From Halanaerobium polyolivorans (lineage in GTDB: Bacteria; Bacillota; Halanaerobiia; Halanaerobiales; Halanaerobiaceae), in assembly GCF_020711195.1 (NCBI RefSeq), contig NZ_JAJFAT010000014.1, positions 1 to 64,000 on the forward strand: DNA of 64,000 nt, read 5' to 3'. The notes beneath the pieces are model-generated. The model saw only the letters and a list, made by a program, of their open reading frames with translations. It did not search any database and was not told where the DNA came from. The first letter of the stretch is position 1, and each line of letters starts with the position of its first letter. The position numbers and the translations under genes were made by a program. Of this stretch, positions 36,326-45,129 are shown one piece after another.

Positions 36326-37828
36326 GTGAGTGTAGCTCAGCAAGCTAAGAAAAAAGAAATTGTGGACGATCTAATTGATTTATTGTCGGCAGAACAGGTA
36401 AATACCAATGAAGAAGATTTATATGAAGCATCAGTGGATAGGTATAAGAAATTTGCTTATGCACGCAATGCTGTTGATGTTCCTAAACCAGCAGCAATAG
36501 TTTATCCGAATTCCTCAGAAGAAGTAAGCAGCATTTTAGAATTTTGTAATCAGCAAAAGATTAATGTAATTCCTAGAAGTGGTGATACTTCAACAGAAGG
36601 GGGGTTAGAAAACTGGAAAGAAAATACCATAATTATTGATGCAGAAAATTTAGACAAGATTGTAGATATCAATACTTATAATATGGAAGCAAAAGTTCAG
36701 GCAGGAGTGCCATTAGAAGAACTGGAAAATGCCCTTAGAGAAAAAGGCTTTACAACTGGACATTCTCCACAATCTAAACCTGTAGCAAAAATGGGTGGCC
36801 TTGTGGCAACAAGAAGTATAGGTCAGCTTTCAACTTTATATGGTGGAATTGAAGATATGGTTATTGGATTAGAGTGTGTATTTCCTGATGGACACATAGC
36901 TAATATCAAAAATGTTCCTAGAAGAGCTGGTGGCCCGGATATTAGGCATATTGCAATAGGTAATGAGGGTACACTCTGTTACATAACAGAAGTTACAGTT
37001 AAAATATTTAAATATTATCCTGATAACAATAAGTTTTATGGTTATCTTACAGAGGACATTGAAACAGGGATCAAAGTTTTAAGAGAAGTAATGGTTAATG
37101 GTTACCGTCCTTCAGTGGCAAGAGCATATTCTGAAGAGGATGCTAATCAACATTTCTATCACTTCAGTAAAGATAAATGTGTTCTGATTTTAATGGCAGA
37201 AGGACCAGAAAATATTGTTGAGGCTACTGGTGAAGCAATTGAAGAAGCAGTTGAAAAGTTTAGTGATGGTATTATAGAAGAGGTGGATAGTGAACTAATT
37301 GAAAACTGGTTTAATAACTTAAACTGGTCACAACAAGATATTGATGATGAATATGAAGGTATGATTGAAAATGATTCACATACCGGATTCACCACAGAAA
37401 TATCTGCTAATTGGGAAACTATACCGGTAATTTATAATAATGTTATGAGGAGAATTAAAGAAGAATTTCCTCGTGCTCATGAATTAACTCTGCTTGGTGG
37501 TCATTCATCTCACAGTTATATTAACGGAACAAATTTATATTTTGTCTACAATTATGAAATCAATTGTGCACCTGAAGATGAATTAAGAGTTTATCACCAT
37601 CCAATTCACAAGATTATTGTAGAAGAGACCTTAAAACAAGGTGGTTCAATGTGTCATCACCATGGAATAGGAAAATACAGAAGTGAATGGACTAAAGAAG
37701 AACATGGATCTGCATATTATATGCTGGAAAAGCTCAAAGAAGTATTTGATCCAAATGATATTATGAATTATGGATCAATTTTCCCTAAAGAAGATGGGAT
37801 TAAAAAATATATAAATAAAGAAAAATAA
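36326..37828 (+). CDS. ygcU: FAD-binding oxidase, YgcU-like
   Basis: 500 residues. FAD motifs are NVIPRSGDTSTEGGLENW (about 88-105), GHSPQSKPVAKMGGLVATRSIGQ, VPRRAGGPDIRHIAIGNEG and the C-terminal GGSMCHHHGIGKYRSEW. Long stretches (for example IEDMVIGLE, WFNNLNW, LGGHSSHSY) match my recollection of E. coli YgcU almost word for word. The protein belongs to the alkyl-DHAP-synthase-like branch of the VAO family and should oxidise a hydroxyl group, giving its electrons to the ETF pair encoded downstream. GTG 36326 is chosen because GAGGTGGG at 36313-36320 is the ribosome site. The substrate is unknown. Confidence 0.88.
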   Translation: MSVAQQAKKKEIVDDLIDLLSAEQVNTNEEDLYEASVDRYKKFAYARNAVDVPKPAAIVYPNSSEEVSSILEFCNQQKINVIPRSGDTSTEGGLENWKENTIIIDAENLDKIVDINTYNMEAKVQAGVPLEELENALREKGFTTGHSPQSKPVAKMGGLVATRSIGQLSTLYGGIEDMVIGLECVFPDGHIANIKNVPRRAGGPDIRHIAIGNEGTLCYITEVTVKIFKYYPDNNKFYGYLTEDIETGIKVLREVMVNGYRPSVARAYSEEDANQHFYHFSKDKCVLILMAEGPENIVEATGEAIEEAVEKFSDGIIEEVDSELIENWFNNLNWSQQDIDDEYEGMIENDSHTGFTTEISANWETIPVIYNNVMRRIKEEFPRAHELTLLGGHSSHSYINGTNLYFVYNYEINCAPEDELRVYHHPIHKIIVEETLKQGGSMCHHHGIGKYRSEWTKEEHGSAYYMLEKLKEVFDPNDIMNYGSIFPKEDGIKKYINKEK

Positions 37829-37847
37829 ATAAAAATAAATAAAAAAA

Positions 37848-37915
37848 GAGGTATCCTTCTTTGAATTTCTAATAAAACAACAGGCATTGTTCTAATATTC
37901 AAAGAAGGAATCCTC
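37848..37915. repeat. Large inverted repeat between oxidase and MFS genes
   Basis: Nineteen-base arms at 37848-37866 and 37897-37915, with one 2-base mismatch and a small inner stem. On the plus strand no T-run follows; on the minus strand the hairpin is followed directly by T7. It therefore looks like a terminator for leftward transcription inside a rightward operon. The rest of the 243-base gap is AT-rich without recognisable sites. Confidence 0.6.
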
Positions 37916-38071
37916 CTAAATATTTTATCAGAAAAGAGCTTAAATTAAAACAGAATATCAGTTTTAATTTGTTAAATTTAATTATTTTTTATTTATAAAA
38001 TTTAGAATCTTTTAAATTTAGCAAAACAAGTTATTGATCATATCAACTTCGACTTAAAAAAGGAGGAAATA

Positions 38072-39370
38072 ATGTTTGATAATATAAAAACTAAGGATTT
38101 AAAAAGGTATATTCAATTTGCTTTAATAGTTTTATCTGCTGGAGTTATATATCCTGTGGTATATTTAAGAACTCAATTTCAAGAAAGTATACTTCAGGTC
38201 TTTAATATGACCGCAGCCCAGTTAAATACAATTTACTCTATATTAGGGATAGTCTTTATTATTGGTTACTTACCAAGTGGTTTTCTCAGTGATAAATTTT
38301 CTGCCAAAAAATTATTAACAGTTTCTCTTTTGGGAACTTCTTTAGGAGGCTTTTGGTTTGCCCGAGTTCCAGATTATTCGCAAATACAAATAATATTTGC
38401 AATCTGGGGATTCTTCACAGTATTTACTTTTTGGAGTGCCCATATGAAACTGGTAAAAATGCTGTCTAGTGATGAAGATGAAGGAAGATTTTTTGGTATT
38501 CTAGATGGGGGTAGAGGTATTGTAGAAGCAGCTCTGGGAAGTTTAGCAGCATTTATCTTTGCTAGAATTTTAGGAAATAGTACCGCCTTAGCTGCAAGAA
38601 CCGATGCTTTAATTTCAGTGATATATATGTATTCATTTGTTTTATTAATTACCGCAGTTCTTGTCTTCTTTTTTGTGGAGGAACAGAAAAAGACCTCTAA
38701 AAATACAAAGCAAAAAGAAAAGACTTCACAATTTGAACTTTCTGATATAAAAAAGGTTTTAAAGAATAAATATGTATACCTCCAGGGTGGTATTGTTTTC
38801 ATGGGTTATGCGGTTTTTTGGACCTCATATTATGTTGGGGGTTTTCTAGAAACAAATGTCGGAGCAAGTTCAGTAGCGGTTGGTACTGTTATGAGTATTG
38901 TTTTATGGATGAGACCGGTAGGTGGTTTTGTTGGGGGATATTTAGCTGACAAAATCGGTAAAGAGAAAACTATCGGGGGAGCACTAGCAGGTGGAGTTCT
39001 TTGTCTTCTTTTAATTGCTACTTTACCTGTAACACTTAATAACTTTATTTTTTATGCATTAGCGGTAGTATTTGCTGTTTTTTATTATGCCATTAGAGGT
39101 ACATACTGGGCATTACTTGGGAAAGCAAAAATAAAACCTGTTATTATGGGGACTGCAATAGGTTTAATATCACTGATAGGATACTTCCCAGATATAATCA
39201 TACCTCAGGTAAATACCTTACTATTTGATACTTTTGGTCCCAATGGTGGTTATAATGCTTATTTTATAGTTAGTGCTGTAGTGGGACTAATCGGCATCTT
39301 GATCGCATTTGCTTTCTATAGAATAAATCAAAAAGAAACACAAGAAATTATAGAGGAAGAGGTTGCATAA
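38072..39370 (+). CDS. MFS transporter, YqcE-like
   Basis: 432 residues, 12 predicted membrane helices. The motif A loop between helices 2 and 3 is seen as GFLSDKFSAKKLL (about 70-82), and its repeat as GYLADKIGKEKTIGG (about 288-302). It is a proton- or ion-coupled carrier for a small molecule, probably the substrate of the oxidase/kinase pathway in this operon. In E. coli the ygc gene group also contains MFS genes (yqcE, ygcS); the start IQFALIVLSAGVIYPVVYLR favours the YqcE type. The ribosome site is AAAGGAGG. Confidence 0.8.
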   Translation: MFDNIKTKDLKRYIQFALIVLSAGVIYPVVYLRTQFQESILQVFNMTAAQLNTIYSILGIVFIIGYLPSGFLSDKFSAKKLLTVSLLGTSLGGFWFARVPDYSQIQIIFAIWGFFTVFTFWSAHMKLVKMLSSDEDEGRFFGILDGGRGIVEAALGSLAAFIFARILGNSTALAARTDALISVIYMYSFVLLITAVLVFFFVEEQKKTSKNTKQKEKTSQFELSDIKKVLKNKYVYLQGGIVFMGYAVFWTSYYVGGFLETNVGASSVAVGTVMSIVLWMRPVGGFVGGYLADKIGKEKTIGGALAGGVLCLLLIATLPVTLNNFIFYALAVVFAVFYYAIRGTYWALLGKAKIKPVIMGTAIGLISLIGYFPDIIIPQVNTLLFDTFGPNGGYNAYFIVSAVVGLIGILIAFAFYRINQKETQEIIEEEVA

Positions 39371-39376
39371 ATAATT

Positions 39377-40171
39377 ATGAAAATTATCTGTCTTGTTAAA
39401 TATGTTCCTAATGTAGAGGATATAAAATACGATTATGAAAAGAATATCTTAATTAGAGATAATGTAAAATTAATACTTAATCCTGATGATGCCTGTGCAG
39501 TAGCTTTTGCCCTTGAATTGAAAGAGCATCAGCCTGAGCATGAGATAGAAGTTATAACAATGGGTCCAAAATCGGTTAAACCCTTTGTTGAAGATCTGCT
39601 GAGAAGAAATGTTGATAAAGCAAGCATTATTTCCGATAAGTTATTTGCAGGTAGTGATACTTATGCAACAAGTAAAATATTGTCCCATTATCTAAAAGAT
39701 AAAGAATTTGATTGTATTTTAACAGGAACAAATAGCCTGGATGGTGATACATCACATATCCCTTCTCAAATAGGAGAGTTATTGGGTTTAAACCAAATGT
39801 CAAATATAACTAAAATTGACCTGGCAAGATTTAAAAAAACCAAGGCAGTGATTGAAGTAGAAAATGGAGAAAATGTATTAACTTATGCAATGCAGCTGCC
39901 TGCTATCTTGAGCCTTAGAAAAGAAAGTGATTATAAACTACCTTATATTGAATATGAGAATATGTCTTTAGATGTTAGTGATAGATTAGATATCATTTCC
40001 AATCAAGAGCTAGGTCTTGCTAAAGAAGAAATAGGTCTTAAAGGATCTTTAACAAAGGTAGTTAATACCTATAATAAGAACTTTGAAGAAAAAGACAAAG
40101 TAGTAGTTGAAAATAATGAAGAAGGTATTGATTTTGTCTACTCATTTTTAAAAAAGAAAGGCTTTGTTTAA
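39377..40171 (+). CDS. Electron transfer flavoprotein beta subunit, YgcR-like
   Basis: 264 residues. Family marks are the N-terminal KIICLVKYVPNVEDIKYD, LNPDDACAVAFALELKE, VITMGPKSVKPFVEDLLRRNVDKASIISDKLFAGSDTYATSKIL, and TGTNSLDGDTSHIPSQIGELLG. It binds AMP or FAD and, with the next gene product, shuttles electrons from the FAD oxidase. It starts 4 bases after the MFS gene. The ETF could pass electrons to a quinone or, as in lactate dehydrogenase/Etf complexes of anaerobes, to NAD with ferredoxin confurcation; sequence alone does not decide. Confidence 0.88.
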   Translation: MKIICLVKYVPNVEDIKYDYEKNILIRDNVKLILNPDDACAVAFALELKEHQPEHEIEVITMGPKSVKPFVEDLLRRNVDKASIISDKLFAGSDTYATSKILSHYLKDKEFDCILTGTNSLDGDTSHIPSQIGELLGLNQMSNITKIDLARFKKTKAVIEVENGENVLTYAMQLPAILSLRKESDYKLPYIEYENMSLDVSDRLDIISNQELGLAKEEIGLKGSLTKVVNTYNKNFEEKDKVVVENNEEGIDFVYSFLKKKGFV

Positions 40172-40172
40172 A

Positions 40173-41114
40173 ATGAAAAACACTTTAATTTATATTGACC
40201 AAGAAAATATAATAAACTCAATAGAATTATTGGAGGTTGCCAGACAAATCCATGCTGATCAAGAATATCAAAGTTTTGGTCTATTAATCAATCAGCAAAT
40301 AGAGAATAAATATCTAGGTGAATTTGATTCAATTATCAATATCAAAGATCAAAACATAAAAAGTTATGACCAGCTTGCTTTAACAGATGTGATAGAAGAG
40401 CTTCAAAATGAATATCAATTTGAGAGCATTATAATACCAGCAACTCACATTGGAAGGATGCTGGCACCTCGTTTAGCAATGAGACTTCATGTTGGTTTAG
40501 TTGCAGATGTAACAGAGATCAAAAAAGATGAAAAAAGCTTAGAATTGATCAGGCCGGCTTTTAGTGGAAGGATTATGGCTGGGATTGAAACAAATGCAAA
40601 AAAACCAATTATGTTGACAGTTAGACAAAATGTTTTTACTCATCATATCGATCAGAATAAAGAACTAAAGATGATTAATTATCAGCCTAATAATTATAAT
40701 AAAGCTGAAATTGATTTATTAGAAAAAAAGCAATGTGAATTATCTTATGATATTCGTGAAAGTGAAATTTTAGTTTCAGGGGGTGGTGGAGCTCTTAAAG
40801 ATTTTGAGCAAATCAAAAATCTAGCAGATAAATTAAATGCTGAGGTTTCAGCAAGTAGGAAAATAATAGATGATGGTAAAGCATCTAGAAATATTCAGGT
40901 TGGACAGTCAGGTAAAACAGTTAGTCCAGAACTTTACATTGCTTTGGGAATTAGTGGAGCAATTGAACATGTGGCAGGACTAAAAAATATAGAAAATATT
41001 ATTTCGGTAAATATTAATAAAAATGCTCCTATCTGCAGTCTTTCTGATATAGTTGTAGTGGGAGATGCAATTGAATTTGTTAAAAAATTAGCAAATAAAT
41101 TAGAAAAAAATTAG
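40173..41114 (+). CDS. Electron transfer flavoprotein alpha subunit, YgcQ-like
   Basis: About 313 residues. The C-terminal FAD domain shows the family signature: SASRKIIDDG, VGQSGKTVSPELYIALGISGAIEHVAGLKN, and NINKNAPICSLSDIVVVGDA. The usual SGGRG turn is SGGGG here. There is no ferredoxin domain at the N-terminus. The ATG at 40173 lies just after the beta-subunit stop, with AAAGG as ribosome site; a TTG at 40164 is possible. It forms the ETF dimer with the beta subunit, acting as acceptor for the YgcU-like oxidase. Confidence 0.88.
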   Translation: MKNTLIYIDQENIINSIELLEVARQIHADQEYQSFGLLINQQIENKYLGEFDSIINIKDQNIKSYDQLALTDVIEELQNEYQFESIIIPATHIGRMLAPRLAMRLHVGLVADVTEIKKDEKSLELIRPAFSGRIMAGIETNAKKPIMLTVRQNVFTHHIDQNKELKMINYQPNNYNKAEIDLLEKKQCELSYDIRESEILVSGGGGALKDFEQIKNLADKLNAEVSASRKIIDDGKASRNIQVGQSGKTVSPELYIALGISGAIEHVAGLKNIENIISVNINKNAPICSLSDIVVVGDAIEFVKKLANKLEKN

Positions 41115-41124
41115 GGGGATAAAA

Positions 41125-41904
41125 ATGAAGATTATGGATTTTGATTTGGATATGTTTAGTTTAGAAGGTAAAAACGCTCTGGTTACAGGTGGAAATACTG
41201 GGCTTGGACAAGCTTTTTCTACAGCTTTGGCTAAAGGTGGAGCTAATGTTATGGCAGTAGGTTTAGATGATGATGGTGGAGAAACCAAAGAAATGATAGA
41301 AGCCTGTGGGAGCGAATATAAATTTATGCAGGCTGATATTACTGAAGATGGCAGATGTAAAGCAGCGGTTGATGCAGTTGTTGATGAATGGGGAAGCATT
41401 GATATTTTGGTCAACTGTGCTGGTATATCTATAAATGTTAAAGATGTCACAAAATATACAAGAAAAGAATGGGATAAAATGATTTCTGTTAACTTAACTG
41501 CTGCATTTGAGTTGATTCATGAGTCAGCTAAGTATATGATAGAACAAGAAAGCGGTAAAGTTATAAATATTGGTTCTCTTTTCTCCTTCTTAGGTGGACA
41601 GTGGTCACCTGCTTATGCTTCTACTAAACATGGTATTGTTGGTTTAACCAAAGCTATGTGTGACGAATTAGCCCAATTTAATGTACAGGTTAATACAATT
41701 GCTCCAGGTTATTTTAAAACAAAAATCACTGAAGAAACAAGAAAAAATGAAGAGAGAAACAAAACTATTTTATCACATATTCCTGCTAATAGATGGGGAG
41801 ATAAAGCTGATTTAATGGGAGCATGTGTATATCTTGCCAGTCCTGCTTCTGATTATGTAAATGGAACTGTACTGACTGTCGATGGCGGTTATTTAGTAAG
41901 ATAA
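41125..41904 (+). CDS. ygcW: Short-chain dehydrogenase, YgcW-like
   Basis: 259 residues. The NAD(P) motif is TGGNTGLG (21-28), the structural motif NCAG replaces NNAG, the catalytic Ser is in NIGSLFSFLGGQWSP and the catalytic pair is YASTK. The sequence around IPANRWGDKADLMGACVYLASPASDYVNG and the end VDGGYLVR follow my recollection of E. coli YgcW, a relative of KduD. It probably interconverts a keto and hydroxy group on the sugar-like substrate of the operon. It starts 10 bases after etfA. Confidence 0.88.
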   Translation: MKIMDFDLDMFSLEGKNALVTGGNTGLGQAFSTALAKGGANVMAVGLDDDGGETKEMIEACGSEYKFMQADITEDGRCKAAVDAVVDEWGSIDILVNCAGISINVKDVTKYTRKEWDKMISVNLTAAFELIHESAKYMIEQESGKVINIGSLFSFLGGQWSPAYASTKHGIVGLTKAMCDELAQFNVQVNTIAPGYFKTKITEETRKNEERNKTILSHIPANRWGDKADLMGACVYLASPASDYVNGTVLTVDGGYLVR

Positions 41905-41933
41905 ATTTATATTTCAAAAAGGAGAATCTAAAA

Positions 41934-43364
41934 ATGGCTAAATATATACTTGGTATAGATCAAGGAACTCAAAGCACAAAAGTTACGATTTTTGATACCT
42001 TTGGCAAAAAAATTGCTTCTCATACAGAACAGTTAAGGGAAATTCAATTAGGTGATAATGGTAAAGCTATTCATCCTGATGATGATTTATGGACCAGTCT
42101 TAAACTGACCTGTAATAAATTATTCGAAAAGTTCGAAGGTAATAAAGATGATATAATTGGGGTAGGCTTATTATCTATTAGATGCTGTAGAGCAGTTATG
42201 AAAGAAAATGGCGAATTATATTCACCAGTTCAGAGTTGGATGGATATTAGGCTTTCTCGCCCCTATGAAGTAAAAGATGATGAAATAGCTTATGTTACTA
42301 CAACAACAGGCTATTTAACCCATAGGTTAACAGGTGAAACAAAAGATACACGCTCTAATTATGTTGGTCCCTGGCCTATTAATCCAGAAACTTTAGAATG
42401 GTATGCAGATGAAGAAAAATATACCACTCCTAAAGAAATGTTGTTTGAATTGGTAGACCCTTCTACAGTTTTAGGAGAAGTTACTGAAAAAGCAGCTGAA
42501 TTAACTGGTATACCGGCTGGACTTCCAGTAGTATCTACCTCAAATGATAAAGCAGCAGAAGGTTTGGGAGCAGGTTTAGTTAATGATGGAACTGTTTTAG
42601 TTTCTCTAGGAACATACATAACTTCGATGATGCTAGGTGAAGACTATGATCCAAGCCCAAGCAATTATTTTACTAACCCAGGTGCAACACCAGGCGAATT
42701 TCTCTATGAGAGTAGTGGAATTAGAAGAGGTATGTCAACAGTAACCTGGATTAAAGAATTACTGGGTAGTGATATTATAGATGAGGCAGAAAAGAGGGGT
42801 ATCTCACCGGAAAATTATTTGAATATTTTGGCTGATGATGTTCCAGCTGGTAGTGATGGCTTATATACAATTCTTCATTGGTTACCTCGTCCTAGCAATA
42901 TTCATGAACGGGGAATAATGCTTGGTTTTAATGGTAAACATAAGGGGCCTCACATGTTCCGCTCCATTTTAGAAGGTATTGCTATGACCATGTATAATAA
43001 TTCTCAGGCAATGTGTGATGAGTTAGATATTGACCTCAATCATATAGTAGTAAGTGGTGGTGGTTCTAAAGGTGACTTATTCATGCAAATTTTTGCAGAT
43101 ATCTATGGAGTACCTGCCCGCAGAAATGAAGTAAATGGAGCAGCTGGACTTGGTTCTGCAATTTGTGCAGCTTTAGCACTTGATGTATATGAGAGTAGAG
43201 AAGAAGCAATAAAGAACATGGTTAACTTTGACGATGAATTTTTACCAAATCAAGAAAATCATGAATTATATCAAGAGATAAACGAAAAAGTATATAAACA
43301 TATTCCAGAAAAAAATAATGAGCTTCTAAAAAGATCATATCAAATTATTAATGGAAATAATTAA
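41934..43364 (+). CDS. ygcE: FGGY-family sugar kinase, YgcE-like
   Basis: 476 residues, the family length. The phosphate motif is GIDQGTQSTKVTIFD (7-21). The substrate-side text TTTTGYLTHRLTGETKDTRSNYVGPWPI and SNDKAAEGLGAG with its catalytic Asp follow, and the adenosine motif is VVSGGGSKGDLFMQIFADIYG. It is nearer to the xylulokinase/YgcE branch than to GlpK. It should phosphorylate the sugar made by the oxidase and SDR. The ribosome site is AAAGGAG; a terminator follows. Confidence 0.86.
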   Translation: MAKYILGIDQGTQSTKVTIFDTFGKKIASHTEQLREIQLGDNGKAIHPDDDLWTSLKLTCNKLFEKFEGNKDDIIGVGLLSIRCCRAVMKENGELYSPVQSWMDIRLSRPYEVKDDEIAYVTTTTGYLTHRLTGETKDTRSNYVGPWPINPETLEWYADEEKYTTPKEMLFELVDPSTVLGEVTEKAAELTGIPAGLPVVSTSNDKAAEGLGAGLVNDGTVLVSLGTYITSMMLGEDYDPSPSNYFTNPGATPGEFLYESSGIRRGMSTVTWIKELLGSDIIDEAEKRGISPENYLNILADDVPAGSDGLYTILHWLPRPSNIHERGIMLGFNGKHKGPHMFRSILEGIAMTMYNNSQAMCDELDIDLNHIVVSGGGSKGDLFMQIFADIYGVPARRNEVNGAAGLGSAICAALALDVYESREEAIKNMVNFDDEFLPNQENHELYQEINEKVYKHIPEKNNELLKRSYQIINGNN

Positions 43365-43379
43365 TATGATTTAAAAACT

Positions 43380-43413
43380 AATAGCTGGCAGGTAATTTTA
43401 TCTGTCAGCTATT
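43380..43413 (+). terminator. Terminator at the end of the ygc-like operon
   Basis: A 12-base-pair stem (43380-43391 with 43402-43413) with one G-T pair and a 10-base loop, followed by TATT. The T-tract is weak, so readthrough into the BCCT gene is possible. Confidence 0.6.
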
Positions 43414-43484
43414 TATTAGACTAAATATTTTGAAAATACCAATAGCAATTCAGATTAAAGGAAAATGGGAGGAGAGTTATTTTA

Positions 43485-45098
43485 ATGAAAGAAAAGCAAA
43501 AAATAAAAGTTGATCAAGCTAAGAACAAAAAAATTAAGCCTTTAGTATTTTGGCCACCTTTTTTAATATTAGTTAGTGCGGTTGTTTTTAGTTTAGTTAA
43601 TTATGATGCTTTTTCAGTAGCAATGAACAATGCAAATGATTGGTTGTTGGGAAATTTTAGTGGTTTGTTCAGTATTGGTGCGTTATTGATGTTAATTTTG
43701 AGTATTTTTATTATTTTTTCTCCTTTTGGCAGGGTTAAAATTGGTGGCTCTCAGGCTAAACCAATGTTAAGTAAATTTGAATGGTTCTCGATTACTATCT
43801 GTACCACTATTGCAATTGGTATTTTGTTTTGGGCAGCAGCTGAGCCAATGTATCATATGATGGAACCACCTACCTCTTTAGGTATAGCTCCTAATAGTGC
43901 TCAATCTGCAAATTTTGCTATGTCAACTATGTTTTTGCATTGGACTTTTACCCCTTATGCCATTTATTCCATACCTTCACTGATGTTTGCTTTTGCATAT
44001 TATAATATGAAAGAGGATTTTAGTTTATCATCACTTCTCACACCTTTATTTGGCAATAGATTAAAGGGAAAAACTTCTAGTATTATAGATGCTGTAGCTT
44101 TATATGCATTGGTTGGTGGGATGGCAGCTTCTTTAGGCACAGGTATTTTAACAGTTTCTGGTGGGATTAATAATGTTTTTGCTATTCCAAGCAACCATTT
44201 GTTGTGGGCAGTAGTAGCTTTAGCAATTATTGGGACTTTTATAATTTCTGCTTCTACGGGTTTGATGAAGGGGATTAGAATCTTATCTAGTTTAAATGTA
44301 AAAGTATTTTTAGTTTTGATTGCTTTTACTTTTATTGTTGGGCCAACAGGATTTTTTATTAATTTTAGTATTGAATCTTTTGGGCACTATTTAAGAAATT
44401 TTTTCCAGAGTAGCCTATTTACAGGAGCTGCAGCTGGTGATGACTGGTCAAAATGGTGGACAACATTTTATTGGGCAAATTGGCTGGCCTGGGCACCTGT
44501 AACTGCCCTATTTCTGGGAAGAATTGCCTATGGTTATACTGTACGGATGTTTATGTTCGTTAATTTTGTTCTACCTTCATTATTCGGTAGTTTATGGATG
44601 TCAATATTCAGTGGAACCGCAATTCATCAGCAGTTAAATGGTCTCAATCTGGCAGGAGCATTAGGTGGTACAGGTCCTGAAGCAGTTTCATTTGCTATGT
44701 TTTCTAATCTGCCTCTTTCAGGAATTGTTATTCCATTTTATATATTCATTGCTTTTATCTCTTTTGTTACAGCAGCAGACTCTAATACAAGTGCTATGGC
44801 TGGAATAAGTTCTACGGGTATTTCTCCTGATAGTCCTGCTCCACCTCTACATATAAAATTGATTTGGGGATTAACAATTGGAGTTGTAGCCTGGGGAATG
44901 ATTACTTTTGCCGGGATAGACGGAATAAAAATGCTTTCTAACTTAGGTGGATTTCCTGCTTTGTTTTTAATTTCTTTAGTTGGAATATCTTTGACCTTAG
45001 TTGCCTTTAATCCTAAAAAATATGATTCTTTTAAGTCTGACTATGATCAAGCAGGTAGACCTTTAGATAAAAGTGAAATAATAGAAAAAAACAATTAA
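43485..45098 (+). CDS. BCCT-family transporter (betaine/carnitine/choline type)
   Basis: 537 residues, 12 predicted helices. Family marks are GILFWAAAEPMYHMMEPP, MSTMFLHWTFTPYAIYSIP and, in place of the classic signature, WWTTFYWANWLAWAP...GRIAYGYTVRMF. The aromatic box of helix 8 is thus changed from FWWAWW-type to FYWANW, so the ligand may not be glycine betaine. The C-terminus is short, without the long osmosensing tail of BetP. It lies directly after the ygc-like operon and before SurE-like and Fe-S genes. An osmolyte importer is the default for a halophile; import of the ygc pathway substrate is an alternative. Confidence 0.88.
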   Translation: MKEKQKIKVDQAKNKKIKPLVFWPPFLILVSAVVFSLVNYDAFSVAMNNANDWLLGNFSGLFSIGALLMLILSIFIIFSPFGRVKIGGSQAKPMLSKFEWFSITICTTIAIGILFWAAAEPMYHMMEPPTSLGIAPNSAQSANFAMSTMFLHWTFTPYAIYSIPSLMFAFAYYNMKEDFSLSSLLTPLFGNRLKGKTSSIIDAVALYALVGGMAASLGTGILTVSGGINNVFAIPSNHLLWAVVALAIIGTFIISASTGLMKGIRILSSLNVKVFLVLIAFTFIVGPTGFFINFSIESFGHYLRNFFQSSLFTGAAAGDDWSKWWTTFYWANWLAWAPVTALFLGRIAYGYTVRMFMFVNFVLPSLFGSLWMSIFSGTAIHQQLNGLNLAGALGGTGPEAVSFAMFSNLPLSGIVIPFYIFIAFISFVTAADSNTSAMAGISSTGISPDSPAPPLHIKLIWGLTIGVVAWGMITFAGIDGIKMLSNLGGFPALFLISLVGISLTLVAFNPKKYDSFKSDYDQAGRPLDKSEIIEKNN

Positions 45099-45129
45099 TT
45101 TAGAAATAGATTTTAGAGGAGGATTTGAT

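Noticed and set aside
38374-38802. A 142-codon open frame on the minus strand
   Set aside because: It lies entirely within the MFS gene, has no ribosome site and shows no family pattern; the plus-strand frame has clear transporter motifs.
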